A DNA stretch of 64,000 bases, from assembly GCA_914767715.1 (NCBI GenBank), contig OU612069.1, positions 27,401,387 to 27,465,386 of the forward strand, written 5' to 3'. Positions within the stretch are counted from its first letter, which is position 1, and each line of letters starts with the position of its first letter. Source of the DNA: Membranipora membranacea. Taxonomy: Eukaryota; Bryozoa; Gymnolaemata; Cheilostomatida; Membraniporidae. The notes below the pieces were generated by a model, which made no database searches, was not told where the DNA came from, and saw nothing but the letters and a program-made list of their open reading frames with translations. This document shows positions 47,610 to 59,199 of this stretch, in pieces. Both the position numbers and the translations under genes were made by a program.

Positions 47610-48536
47610 GGGGAAGGCGGGGCACATTGACCCATGGGGCACTTTGATCCACTCCACTTTTTTTCAAATACCATTCTGGGTTTTCCCCTCCATCAGAGGT
47701 CAAGTGACCAAACGCACCCTTTTTGAGCACACAGAGAAAATGATAGCTACCAAGGGAAGATAATAATTAAGTTTTTAATCGTTTTTAGCGTAAAAGATAA
47801 ATAATGCACATATCGACGGAAATTTCATCTGTTCCCAACAAGGCGTGACTGATAAGTTGCAACTTTTATTAAGTGATAACATCATATTTGGTCTCAATTT
47901 CACATAATCTAAACTTATCTCTGATGGAGAAATTTTGTTTAACTTGAGTTGAAAGTGAAATACAGGCTGTGGGGCACGTTGAGCCATGCCATGCCTATGA
48001 TGAAAGTGTATTTGAAGTTTATATTTAAACTGTTCGACAACACTTACACATACAAAAATATTGGAATTGATGTTTCTCTAATGAATTTACCAATTACTCT
48101 GAGTTCACTCTTCCCAATTCACTTATCATCAAGTTTGCCGTGCAAGTTTTCCTCAACCGCAAATGTTTCAGATATTTATTTTGTGTTACGAATCATATTT
48201 TATAGTTCAATTGAGTGAAAAAAATGCGCTGTTGCAATGAATTTTCTTGCATTTATTTATTATGGTTGCAATCATAAAAAAATTTATTACCAGCAAAAAT
48301 ATGACCATAACGAGAGTGGCTCATCGTGCCCCGTGCTTGGGGCACGTTGGGCCGCTTCCCAATTTTTTTTAAACAGCAATATTTCATTTTTTTGCAGCAA
48401 TAGGTTTCTGTCCTTACTCATGTTGATAGAAGACATGAAGACCAATTTCAGTGCAATTTTTTGTTAATCTAGCACAATTCAACTGCGTGTTACAATCAAA
48501 TATTCAAAAACTGGCTGAACGTACCCCGCCTTCCCC
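47610..48536. mobile_element. TA-flanked inverted-repeat element, copy 2
   Basis: The ends GGGGAAGGCGGGGCAC and GTACCCCGCCTTCCCC are each flanked by TA. It is about 927 bp, similar to copy 1 along its whole length, in the same orientation, and without the nested insert. No protein-coding frame. Its spacing of about 1.8 kb from copy 1 suggests separate insertions or a local duplication. Confidence 0.85.
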
Positions 48537-48539
48537 TAC

Positions 48540-50196
48540 AATACATAAAGTATAAATCACCATACAATCAAGAATTGATACCAGGGAGTTTGGTGATAGG
48601 CCTACAAATATCACAGTGAGTGATGTGTGAAATACTCACTCTCAGTTGCCTGAGTATATGTATTTGTTTAAAGAGGCTATCTGGAAAGTTTACAGATAAC
48701 AGTACAGAGTAGTTAAAAAGTAACTTTTTGACCTCTATCTATTCTAGTATACTGTAGAATGACCCCAAATCAATGTTTGGTCTAATTCCTGAGACTTACT
48801 GTGACCCACCGGCCTTAAGTAGCTGGTGCAACCTCAGAGGCTGGGTGCCCCTCAGTTGCACTCAACTACAGGACTTGCACTCTACTGAAGGTTTGTGCTG
48901 TGTGCCAAGACTCAAAAATCTCCAAGCAAGTCATATTCAATTCATTTTCTTATTTGATTGTGCACTAACTTACCTTGTCACAGTGAATTAAAACGCAATC
49001 ATTGCCAATGGCTAACATATATCATTTTTTTCTTTCCAGTATTTCCAGTCCTGCTCATGCTAGGCACACCAAATTTTGACCAACTTTGCCATGACACTCA
49101 CTCTTGAAGGGGATTTATTTGAATAATGAACAAACTATGGAGAACATCTCTTATGACTAATTTTTTATTTTTCCTTGTTTTAGGGCTGCGCCAATACCAA
49201 AATCTTGTTCTGCTCATACTGTGCAGGTCACTCAAAATCCATTGAACAATGCTAATATACTATTGAAAGTCAAATTCAATAACCTGCAAATTAGGAATAA
49301 GCCTCATTTCGATTTCCTTTCAAAATTTAATGCCAAGGGAAAAAATAATGTTCCGCAGTGCTCAGCCCTAATATGGGGGAAAAATCGCATTTAATTCACT
49401 GTGGTTTTGTTGGACCAACTCAGTGCAGAGATGACTGCACAATTTTTGAATGTCCCTTCTTCATATCATCATAGCTCCTGCAAGACTTTGCAGTGGAGAT
49501 TTGAAAAACAAGTGAGTAGAATCGCTTCCTTGTAAAAAGCATGCACAAATTAACCAGCCAATGAGAGAAGTCTCACTAGCTATAACTAGGTTGTCATGTA
49601 AGCATTGCTGATTGGACAAAGATCCTTGTTGTGATACAGAATGAGTTGTCCCCTCCCAGAAAGAAATGGCACAACTCCGACAGCTATTTTATGCATAGAT
49701 ACAACGTAGAGTGGTGCGCGTACCGCTGCACAACACACAGGTCTTCACCTAGAAACCATGAGTCAAGCGCTGTTTCAAGGCCTACTCTGTGAAGTAGGCA
49801 ACAACCCTACCTGGGATATGCAATACAAGGCTAATTGAAGAGAGAATAATGATATGCACCTGTGAAGATCTGATGCGATTAAGGGCAGCTCAAGTCTACC
49901 GCGGTTAAGGTCACAGCCGTATCCAGCCTTTCTAGGGTAGGAGGTGGAATCCTGAATATCACATCTCTAGTTCGACCTCCTCATGGCTGGCCCCAACAGC
50001 ATGAAGCCACCCATGTGTGTTATCTCAATGTGAAGTCGTGATAAAAGGTGATGAATGCAAAATACACGTTTAACTTCTGTTTACCTTGCTTCAATTGAAA
50101 GTAAGATGATGTGACCGTCGTAACCAGATATGAGCCTACATCAAATAGCATATAACCACATTTATTAAAGCCTCGCGGTCAATCTGATTAGCTTCA
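48540..50196. other. Non-coding stretch
   Basis: I see no gene. Short open frames (for example 48773-48991) are Cys- and Leu-rich but isolated, and no domain or exon border supports them. 49690-49990 has a repeat-like feel, but I could not define ends. Confidence 0.35.
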
Positions 50197-50200
50197 TTAA

Positions 50201-51549
50201 GGTAATGTCAAAGACCGATCCGAATATCAACATATCATATACCGTTGGAAAGCTGCCGAGCTACTGAAAATGAATACCTGAACAAAAACTTGATTCGAAG
50301 ACCTTGTGTCATTAAAGGGAGGAAATGAGGCAAAAAACGCTGTTTTTGTCAAAGCAGATGGAGGAGTCAAATTAATTGCAAGAAATTTCAAAACAGGTGG
50401 AATGTATACTTAGAGATTGAGTTCATATTAAAATTTGATTTTCTTTGATATATGACTAGTCTAAACTGACTTTTTACGTCACGCCATACAACGCATTTGT
50501 TTTTGTGAAGCCGTGAAAATATGTGAAATTTCAATCATTAATTTAGAACAGATCATAGGCTCGAAACAAAATTAATTATGATTTTCCCTTAGAGTACACT
50601 TCAAATGTCATACATATGACTTTCAACAAAGTAGCTTGCATATTGCGAAAACAGTAGACTCTCGAATACACCTGATATTTTTCGCAACTTTTGCATAATG
50701 TCAAATGTGCTCTGCAAATGACCAATATTGTGGCCAAACAAAGTTTTTTTAAAAGTTCTCACATACGAAGCCGCTTTTATTACCCATGGTGCACGCAGGA
50801 AATGCCAACAGATTTTTTCACTGCATCTTCGTTTTTCTTGAAATTAACGCAAAAGAATGGCCAAAAACACCTCAAAAGTCCCAAAAAATAGCTGTTTTTT
50901 GGCATTCTTTGCGTTAAATTCAAGAAAAACGAAGATGCAGGGAAAAAATCTTTGCACCATGGCTAATGAAAGCGGCTTCGTATGTGAGAACTTTTAAAAA
51001 AACTTTGTTTGGCCACAATAATGGTCATTTGGACAGCACATTTGATCTTTTGCAAAAGTTGCAAAAAAATTTAGCTGTATACGAGAGTCTACTGTTTTCG
51101 CAATATGCAAGCTAATTTGTTGAAAGTTAATAGGTACGACATTTGAAGTGTATTCTAAGGGAAAATGATAATTAATTTTGTTTCGAGCCTATGATCTGTT
51201 CTGAATTAATGATTGAAATTTCACAAATTTTCACGGCTTCACCAAAAAAAATGCATTGTATGGCATGACGTAAAAAGTCAGTTTAGACTAGTCATATATC
51301 AAAGAAAATCAAATTTTACGATGAACGCAATCTCTAAGTATGCATTCCACCTGTTTTGAAATTTCTTGCACTTTATTTGACTCCTCCATCTGCTTTGACA
51401 AAAACAGCGTTTTCTGCCTCATTTCCTCCCTAAAATGACACAACGTCATTGAATCAAGTTTTTGTTCAGATATTCATTTTCGGTAGCTCGGCAGCTTTCC
51501 AACGGTATATGATAATATGTTGATATTCGGATCGGTCTTTGACATTACC
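50201..51549. mobile_element. 1.35-kb foldback element flanked by TTAA
   Basis: The left arm 50201-50867 and right arm 50894-51549 are near-perfect reverse complements with only about 26 bases between them. Outer ends are GGTAATGTCAAAGACCGATC and its mirror, with TTAA immediately outside both (50197-50200 and 51550-51553). The element has no coding capacity. TTAA duplication is typical of piggyBac and Kolobok elements, so it may be a non-autonomous member of one of these. A transcript would fold into a long double-stranded hairpin. Confidence 0.85.
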
Positions 51550-51599
51550 TTAATAAAACAAAGACAACTCCATTTTTTATTGTTTTTTTTGTTAGGACT

Positions 51600-52905
51600 C
51601 CCACCCTCACAGCTTTTCAATCGTAAAAATTTTTAAAAGTTCAAAATGAATTGAGGTGGATGGTGAAGCGATATGATCAGATACAGAGTATAGAAGGGAA
51701 GCTGCCTATTACACCTATGCACTAATATTTGGAGAATAAAAATAAGCATAAATTACATTTTCACATGCCTTTTATTAAAGGGATAATACACTTCTGATCT
51801 CTGTTTGGCAGCAAATGGAGCACAGAAAAATGTATGTACATACATAAACTCCTTATTTGTAATTCAAAACCCCTTGTTCTGTTCAAATGTGCATTCTAAA
51901 TTGTAGTTGTGCATCTCCAACAAGAAATAAGACAACTAACAGAATTGCTTGTGATCTGAAAATAGCTGATTTTGTGAGCAGTTGTGTGCTCCTAAGTGGT
52001 CCTTCCTCTAATTTTATTTTCCCATTAACAAATAAAATTAATATTATTATTGCGGCAATGTTTTCTTAAAAATTTCTCAATACACTAATTAACGTTCAGT
52101 AATCAATTATAAATCGTTCAGACGCTAATTTTATTTCATCTTCATCATCTCGATTGAAATATGTTTTCACTTATTTTTGCTTATTTTGTAAACCATTCTC
52201 ATCGAATGAAAATTATGCCAATAAAGGAAAAAAACAGGAAAGAAATACTCACTGCCCGGTTTGATGGTTGATTGTTTGATAAGTTGATGACAATATTTGT
52301 CATCATTGTGTACTTATGAAATCTTTGGAATGCAATCTAACAATCACTGCAATGAAGCCATCACTTTCACTCACAAGTACTTACTCAATTACTAGGAGTC
52401 TAGCATCGCACAAAGCCCATGCTGAACAGTCACTTCATTAGCACGATAACAGATGGTAATATAACACTATCTTGACTATATTGCCAGTATATAGATAGAT
52501 ATTAACTTTATCATAGGTTTTCTATAGATTTATTATATATATATTATAGATTAATTATAGATATTAACAGTAGAGGGATTATTGGATTATTATTGATAAA
52601 ACGGAAGCAATAGAAATTAACATTTGTGCATGGAAGATTAATCATCTTTTGTTGCACCCATCTAATGATCTTATAATCAGTTCTCATTAATAAAATGTAC
52701 TGATATCATCCACCGTATATAAGGTTCTTCTCCTCTATATGCTCCTCAAATCGAATAACCTGTCTGCTACTGAATAACATCTGAAGCAATGCTTGAAAAA
52801 ACAGTTTAATGATGTAAGAAATGCCAAAGTTTTGAAACAAAACTTAAATGCTTGACTAAATAAATAATGTCTTTTTTATATCCACATAAGTATCTCAATG
52901 TTAGT
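51600..52905. other. Non-coding AT-rich stretch
   Basis: No coding signal or clear repeat. AT-rich simple sequence is present (52530-52580). Confidence 0.4.
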
Positions 52906-53008
52906 CTAACCCCCCCCCCCCACCCCGGAGGGAGGGGGACGACTAATATGTTATTGGACCAAACTTGTTAGGTAGGCAAATGACGACACAACAGTGAGCA
53001 CTTGAAGG

Positions 53009-53380
53009 ATGGATCCAGTCAAAAGGACAGATGTATCCTGCAAGTTGGAGAACTATACTACTTTCATTGAATGTATATTTTTGTACCACCTTAGCACTCT
53101 ATATGGCCACTTATCCTTGTCATCTAGGAAATCGCTCAATAGAGTTATAAGCCTCGCAGGCTATCTAGGTAGCTGCAAGTTTGACACCATCGAGGCAATA
53201 TACGAAAGAGTGATGAGAATAAGATGCCTCAGACTCGTAGCTACTGACCACGCTGACCCAGTATTTACCTCCGATAAACTTCCGTCTGGTCGATACAGAG
53301 CAATCAAAGCGAGGGTAAACATACGAACTGACTGTTTCCGATCCCTCTGTGTGCGGAAGTTAAATAGTATACTTTTTTAG
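53009..53380 (+). pseudogene. LINE ORF2 C-terminal fragment
   Basis: A 123-residue frame with STLYGHLSLSSRKSLNRVIS, IYERVMRIRCLRLVATD and a terminal SGRYRAIKARVNIRTDCFRS stretch. This is the usual post-RT tail of fish and invertebrate CR1/L2-like LINEs (tail with SGRR.R and R..SF). It is oriented opposite to the surrounding DIRS-like element, between its left repeat and recombinase, so it is probably a nested, 5'-truncated insertion. It belongs to the same broad clade as the fragment at 42950. Confidence 0.6.
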
Positions 53381-53595
53381 CCAACTGGTGATAATTCTTA
53401 CTGTTTATTTATTTTTTTTCAATTTTTAAAACCATCCAGACCAAAACTTTTGAATGTTTACACCATAGCTTTGATTGCTCAGCGAAAACAAAATATTTCT
53501 CAAACATGAGACTGTAATAAACGATGAATGAAAAAATGTCACCAAAGGAGTGAAAATATTAATTGAACTCCCTTTCTCCATCCTTACTTTACATG

Positions 53596-54473
53596 TTACG
53601 CGCTTATGTATGTATTGTACGCCTGAGACTTCCACCTGCCATAAGCTTTGATCCGCACCACAGACCAGCCTCTACTGCTTGCCCAAGTTGCTTCACCATG
53701 AGGAAAACAATGGGGAGTAATCTTCACCTTCAACCCAGCAGCACAGCACACTTTCTGTAACATGCTATGGAACGATGCCGCAGTGATGTTGAACAGCGGT
53801 TCATCTTCTAGTCTGCACTCTTGCTTCTTCGAGTAACCCTTAAATAACTCCACAATGCCAATACTCTTGGAGCCGGAGTCTGAGATCATGATGATAGCAG
53901 GCTTGTCAGGGTGCTTGAAAGACCTCAGTCTTAAAAACAGAGCCTTCCTAGATTTTGAGATCTTGACATCATCACATCGTAGATAGTGTTCCTCACTAGA
54001 CACACAAAATTCGGACGGCCAAAGGAATCCAAAGAAAGCCAAGGATACCATCACTTTTAACATCTGACATCAATAAACTGGCAGAATAACCTCAGCCCCC
54101 GATACAGAGACTTGATCTGCTGCAAAGAGACTGGGTGCTTCTTCAGAGTCTGTTGCCTTCTCTTCTTCAATCCCTTCAAAGATATTCCTAGCTCCTGAGA
54201 TTCCCAGGCGATCTCAATGCCCTTTCGTCTAAACATGTGACGGAGTGCTGACAAGTGGGATTGCACTGTCCCATATCCTAGACCTTTCTTGACCAGTTGC
54301 GCTACCCATAGCTCAGCTGAGACTTTCGATTGTCCACCGGCAATAGGCATTGATATCTCCTCACAAAAGGTCGAGTAATCATCAAAACACTTCTCATAAA
54401 TAGCTGTAGATTTTGTAGACAGAGAATCTGCGATCAGTGACTCAAACTCTCCCTCTAAACCTGTAACAGACAA
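53596..54473 (-). pseudogene. Tyrosine recombinase of the DIRS/Ngaro-like element
   Basis: The first half (54473-54057) is the SAM-like core-binding domain: ELWVAQLVKKGLGYGTVQSH and HPVSLQQIKSLYRGL. The second (54063-53596) is the catalytic half. Box I reads AFFGFLWPSEF where Arg is usual in place of Trp. The H-x-x-R box reads HCFPHGEAT, with Pro in place of Arg. The Tyr nucleophile stays in GRWKSQAYNTYI. The two halves are offset by one base near 54060. With both Arg apparently lost, the enzyme could not recombine DNA for circular-intermediate integration. Confidence 0.7.
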
Positions 54474-55958
54474 AAAACAAAACTCTCATGAGCCAATCAA
54501 ATTGACCAACAAATCACTGTCCCCCTCCCCCCACCCGAGCTCTACGGCCGACTAACACGGCATTCACTTCCAACTTATCACACTACTGCTGTGAGGCAGG
54601 AGATATTGAGGAATCTCCACAGGAACCCTGTTCATGGTTGGGTAAGTTTGAAAGAATTTCTCAATCAAACCCTGTGATAGTAGATCCTCTCCAACATTCA
54701 ACTCCCCGCTGATGTGCCTAGCGAAAATGCAAATATTATGGCCAATGCAGATTTCGGAAGTTTTCCTCATCATATTCCACATAGATTATCCCTGCAGTAC
54801 AACTTGTTCAGGATATTATTCACAGCCATGTTGTCAGTAAAAATGTTGATGGCCATCTCAGAGATCTCCAAACTGAGCAACGTAAGTACAACATAGATTG
54901 AATACATTTCCAATACTGCAATGTGGCACTTCTTGCCATAAGGCCAAGACCCTGAAAACCAAGATGCCCCCACATACAACCGAAACCTACAGAGGTTGAC
55001 TCATCCGTGTACTCATCAGCGCAGCAAGATGTTGAGGAATCTAGCATCCTGAATGGCCTTTCTGGTTGGGCAGGAAGTAGGCTAAACCACACACGCAAAT
55101 CATCAGCTAATTCCTCCAAGACTTTCCTCCTCTTATCTTGCTGTTGGGAAAGAATTCCCAGACAGACTCTTGTATACGCTGCTTAGAATCCTTGCACTAG
55201 CTATAACCTGAGATTTATGGTTGAATGAACTAGCAAGTGACTGCCATTCCTTAACACGGACAGGAATTGATGGAGTTTACAGATCATTTTGTCTCTCTTT
55301 TCTGATGGGATATCCATAGCCATTCTCTCAGCACCAATACCAATCCCCAAAAGCACCAAGCTGTTCACTGGCCTCACGGTTTTATGTCGTGCAATAGGCA
55401 CTCTGGTCGCCTCACACAATTTCTCAAAAACACTTAAATCCCCCTCACAATTTTCTCCAGGGAGGGGGACGACTTATACGTTATTTGACCTCAAAAAGAA
55501 AGTCAAAATCAATTTGCACAAGTAGCTCGATTGAAGTCAAGACTGAAAAAGCCTTCACTCAAAAGAACCCGGCTGAATGACGTAATGACCTATCAATCAT
55601 TAGGATGATTGGTCAGGGAGGTATTTTCCCAAGGGTTTCAAGGGTGAGCTGCATAGTGAAAGGGATTCTCGCCTAATGGTAATTTATAACTCCTAACTAT
55701 AAGTAGCTGATAACTCTAACTAACTATCAGAGCCAACACAGAATACAAGGATATAGATTTCAGATATTTGCAATATTTGTTATTACAATATTTTCATGCA
55801 GATGCAATTAAGGAGGAGATACCCTGAAGGTATAAACAAGTTTTCTTAGGCATGAAAAACTTTATATTTTTTTCTATCAAACCATTTCTCTTTCACAGGA
55901 GACATACAATACATCTGCGGAAGACTGAAACTATCCAAAGATACTTTATCTCGGAGTA

Positions 55959-58012
55959 ATGGTGAAAAAGTAAGTTTAGAGTGTCATTACATAAATCAAA
56001 AATGAACAAGAAGTTCAGTATAGCAGGTAAAAAAATTGCCCTACTTTTCTATTGTGCGAGTAGTTTGAGCAGTGTGTCTCATATGTTTGCATAACAATAT
56101 GATATAAACATGTGATTGAAACTAATTAAACAAATCTTGCACCACCTGAAACCTTCAGTTATTGATGCATTTAATCATCACCTAAAGAATCTTGGATTAC
56201 TGATTGGTCATTGCTATCACTTGCATCCACATTATCACTGTCAAGTGCATAAATTTCATTTCTCAAAAAGAATGTTGCCTATGGGAGTACGTGTACCCCG
56301 GGCTTTATAGTACTACTTTTCTGCGGTATCTCCTGGTGGTTATATTACCAAACTATTCTATGCTGTTTCTTGTTGCAAGTGATGTAAAACCTGCAGTAGG
56401 AGATATGGAGACGAAACCTAAAGAAAATGCCCTTTCAAAAAGCTGTGACATAAACAAGATTGGATTGTTAACATCTTTGAAAATACTAGCACTACTTTCA
56501 GCTGTAATCCTAATTACAGTCACTTTCATTCAACTTTCATCCATGAAAAAAGAGCTCTCAGAGATTAGGGACCGCTCCAAAGCAGGTGAGCAGTTCATGA
56601 TCTCACAAAAATATTGTAATACTAGCAACAAACCTAAACCTTGCTCTCTGCCTTTAAGGTGTGTGTTTGATGAAGTTTTCAGGTGTTGAAGGTGTAATAA
56701 TATATAAGCATTACTGGTTTTGGCTCATAAGCTATTTCTTGATGACAAGGAAAAACCGAATTCCCGGTGAAATTGAAATAGAATACAAACATAGATATTT
56801 CTTATTTTAATGCAAATTCACAGGATGATACAGCATTTCTTCATGTCCATAACACTCGATTATTATATTATCCTTTTTTAACATGGATTGACATTATTTC
56901 TTTGCTGACACAACTATCGTTATAAATAGTGGCTCAGGACTTGTTTGCTCATTATTTTGCAGAAGTTTCATCTCTGAAGAAAGAGCTCACTGATATAAAT
57001 AACAGAGGTGAGCAGTGTATGATTGCACACAATCACTAGGTGCATGTGTAATGTACTCAGGTGAATGTGTGTATGTGTATGTGCATGTGTTAATGTTATC
57101 GTAAATGAAAATGGTAGTATTATATACCTACCCTTCGATAGGACTTTATTATGAAGAGATCTTATCGATTGAAAGTGTGGGAGTGTTGTTAAAAAATGTT
57201 TGTTACCGAAATGGTCAACCTTGGTCAATAGTAAAATTCTTACCAATGCATTAATCGTCAACTCTCCATTATTAATTTTTGCTTGCTAGACAAAGCTCTT
57301 GTTTTATACTTGCAGAAAACGGTTTGGATCTCAAGAATGCAGCGACAGAGGTTGAACTTTTGTTTGGTATGTAATGTATACTAAGTGATTCAGCAAAGGC
57401 TATGATGAATTGCCCGGTGTTTTAATTTTAGAGTCTTTCCTTACCGACAACTCGATCATAAAATCATCAAATATTCCTACAATTACCACATTTTCTTGTA
57501 CTATGGTTTATCTTCACATATTCTGAGTTATTTATAGTAATGCTAATTATTTTGCAGAAATTTCATCTCTGAAGAAAGAGCTTGCTGAGATAAGAGAGAC
57601 AGGTGAGCAGTTAATGATTGCACACAAACATAAAGTGTGTGCATATGTGCATATGTGCATGTGTATGTACGTTATTACACTAACGTAACTTAACACTGTA
57701 GTGTCATTTATCTACCCTTTGAAGAGGTCTCATGATTGAAAGTGTGTGAGTGTTGTTTCAGAAAGGTTTGGTTACCAAAATGGTCAACCTTAAACCGCAG
57801 GATATTTGTTTTCCAACACAAAATTCCTAAAATCTTCAGAATTAATATTTTGCTTGCCAGACTTAAATATTGTCATACACTGGATATAGACTGGTTTGCT
57901 CATTATATTGCAGCTGCCTCTCAGTCTACCAGCCTCTCACAGATTGTTGATACCTATGAAATATTTAATATGGATCTCCAAAATGTGTCATCACAGGTTG
58001 ACACTTTGTTCG
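55959..58012 (+). CDS. Type II membrane protein with repeated coiled-coil stalk exons (continues downstream)
   Basis: Exons: 55901-55969 (ATG at 55959, MVK), 56380-56585, 56963-57007, 57316-57366, 57558-57602 and 57914-58012. The first junction is phase 2, all later ones phase 1. The protein starts with about 35 polar residues, then a single hydrophobic helix (ILALLSAVILITVTFIQL), and then heptad-like stalk pieces: SSMKKELSEIRDRSKA, EVSSLKKELTDINNR, ENGLDLKNAATEVELLF, EISSLKKELAEIRET, and a longer AASQSTSLSQIVDTYEIFN unit. With no signal peptide and the helix near the N-end, it should be oriented N-in, C-out, with the stalk forming an oligomeric coil and perhaps a C-terminal lectin or TNF-like head beyond. 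The head domain is not found. Confidence 0.65.
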
Positions 58013-58287
58013 GTATGTATTATGAAAGCTCACTGTATATTTAGTGCACCAACAGAGGCTACGATAAACTGCCAAGAGCCGGTTAAAAAGGATATTTCTT
58101 ACTAATGCATCCATCATAAAATAATATTTCTACAGACCATAGTTTGATAAATAGGTCACACAATGATGAGTATGACTGTTTGTGACTGAGTTTAAACAAG
58201 TAGCCACTGAGTTCATTAAAGTCAATTTGGGAAATTCTTAGGGTAAGAAGTTGTCTTCTCTCATTGTTGAAATTTGGTTGCTCAAGT

Positions 58288-59194
58288 TAGGGTGGAACGA
58301 CCTCTTGATATTTGACCTCGGATCCAACCACAAACCGGGTTGGATATGTGTTTTGTCTGATCAGAGATGATGCCTTTTTAATCAACACTTACTTAGCATC
58401 ATGTATCTCAAGGGAAGAAGTATAATATTCATTAATTTGTCTTTCAGATAAGTTATTTGAGTTTGGCTGAAAGCACTCAGTGGTCATCAGTAGGCATTCA
58501 ATACCTATCTCATTTTCATAGCTATCTATATTTTGGATGGTTAAATTTGATGGATGCGTTTTTCTGCTGAAATTGATAGATGCATCCTTACTCAGATCGT
58601 TGTGACATAAGACAAAATTTTGTCCAATGATGTTCCTTGTCACAAAATGTATAGGTCGATGCACAAAATAATTATCCTCTTCTGCTTTTTCAAAGTAGGA
58701 GGACAATTTCTATCCCTAATCACAACAGAGAGTTTGGGACCAGGGAGGGTGGGATATACCTCCCTGTTGGGACATAGGAGCGGGGAGTTTGATCAAATTC
58801 AGTGATTTTTAACATCGGGGTTGAGTGATCCTGGCAAATTGCGTGCCTATGCACAAATTCTCGTTGTCAAGCGATCTTAGCGCTCATTCAATGATGTTTT
58901 CAAATAATTTGTTTGTGTGATCCTTGCGCTGTACGAGTGATAAGTTGCTCTTGTAAAGAATTATATCCAAGCTGCTATGTGCACATTTAAATTAGGGTAA
59001 TGGTTCAGGGAAGAGATTGCTGACAGTGTTAATCCATGTATTCAATGACCTTAATTGTATATTATGGTGCAAAAGAATAACTGCTGTGACTGGTGAATTT
59101 AGCGTTTTTACGCGTTATCCGGTCCGAGGTTGAATTTATAGACCGATCCGATATCCGATCCGAGGTTGCCAAACACTGATCCGTTCCACCCCTA
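58288..59194. mobile_element. Inverted-repeat element, about 0.9 kb, hAT-like ends
   Basis: TAGGGTGGAACG at the left is mirrored by CGTTCCACCCCTA at the right, and both arms have ACCTCGGAT a short distance in. The inside has only short frames. The TAGGGGTGGAACG type of end is common among hAT elements, but I could not find a clear target duplication. Confidence 0.55.
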
Positions 59195-59199
59195 GTCTG

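Larger units (their letters stand above)
52931..55490 (-). mobile_element. DIRS/Ngaro-like tyrosine-recombinase retrotransposon, decayed
   Basis: On the minus strand, in order: the tail of a reverse transcriptase (55419-55201: PIARHKTVRP, LVLLGIGIGAERMAMDIPSE), an RNase H (about 55119-54570: ESTSVGFGCMWG, WFSGSWPYGKK, INIFTDNMAVNNIL, FARHISGELNVGEDLLSQG), and a tyrosine recombinase (54473-53596). A 30-bp sequence, GGAGGGGGACGACTWATAYG plus TTATTKGACC, stands in direct orientation at 52931-52960 and 55461-55490. A short inverted relative lies near 54520. Flanking direct repeats fit the split-repeat plan of Ngaro elements. Most of the RT and any gag ORF are missing, and frames slip near 54990, 54790 and 54060. 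Confidence 0.75.

Noticed and set aside
52907-52926. Poly-C run as a functional element
   Set aside because: A simple homopolymer at the edge of the DIRS-like repeat. No other signal supports a role.
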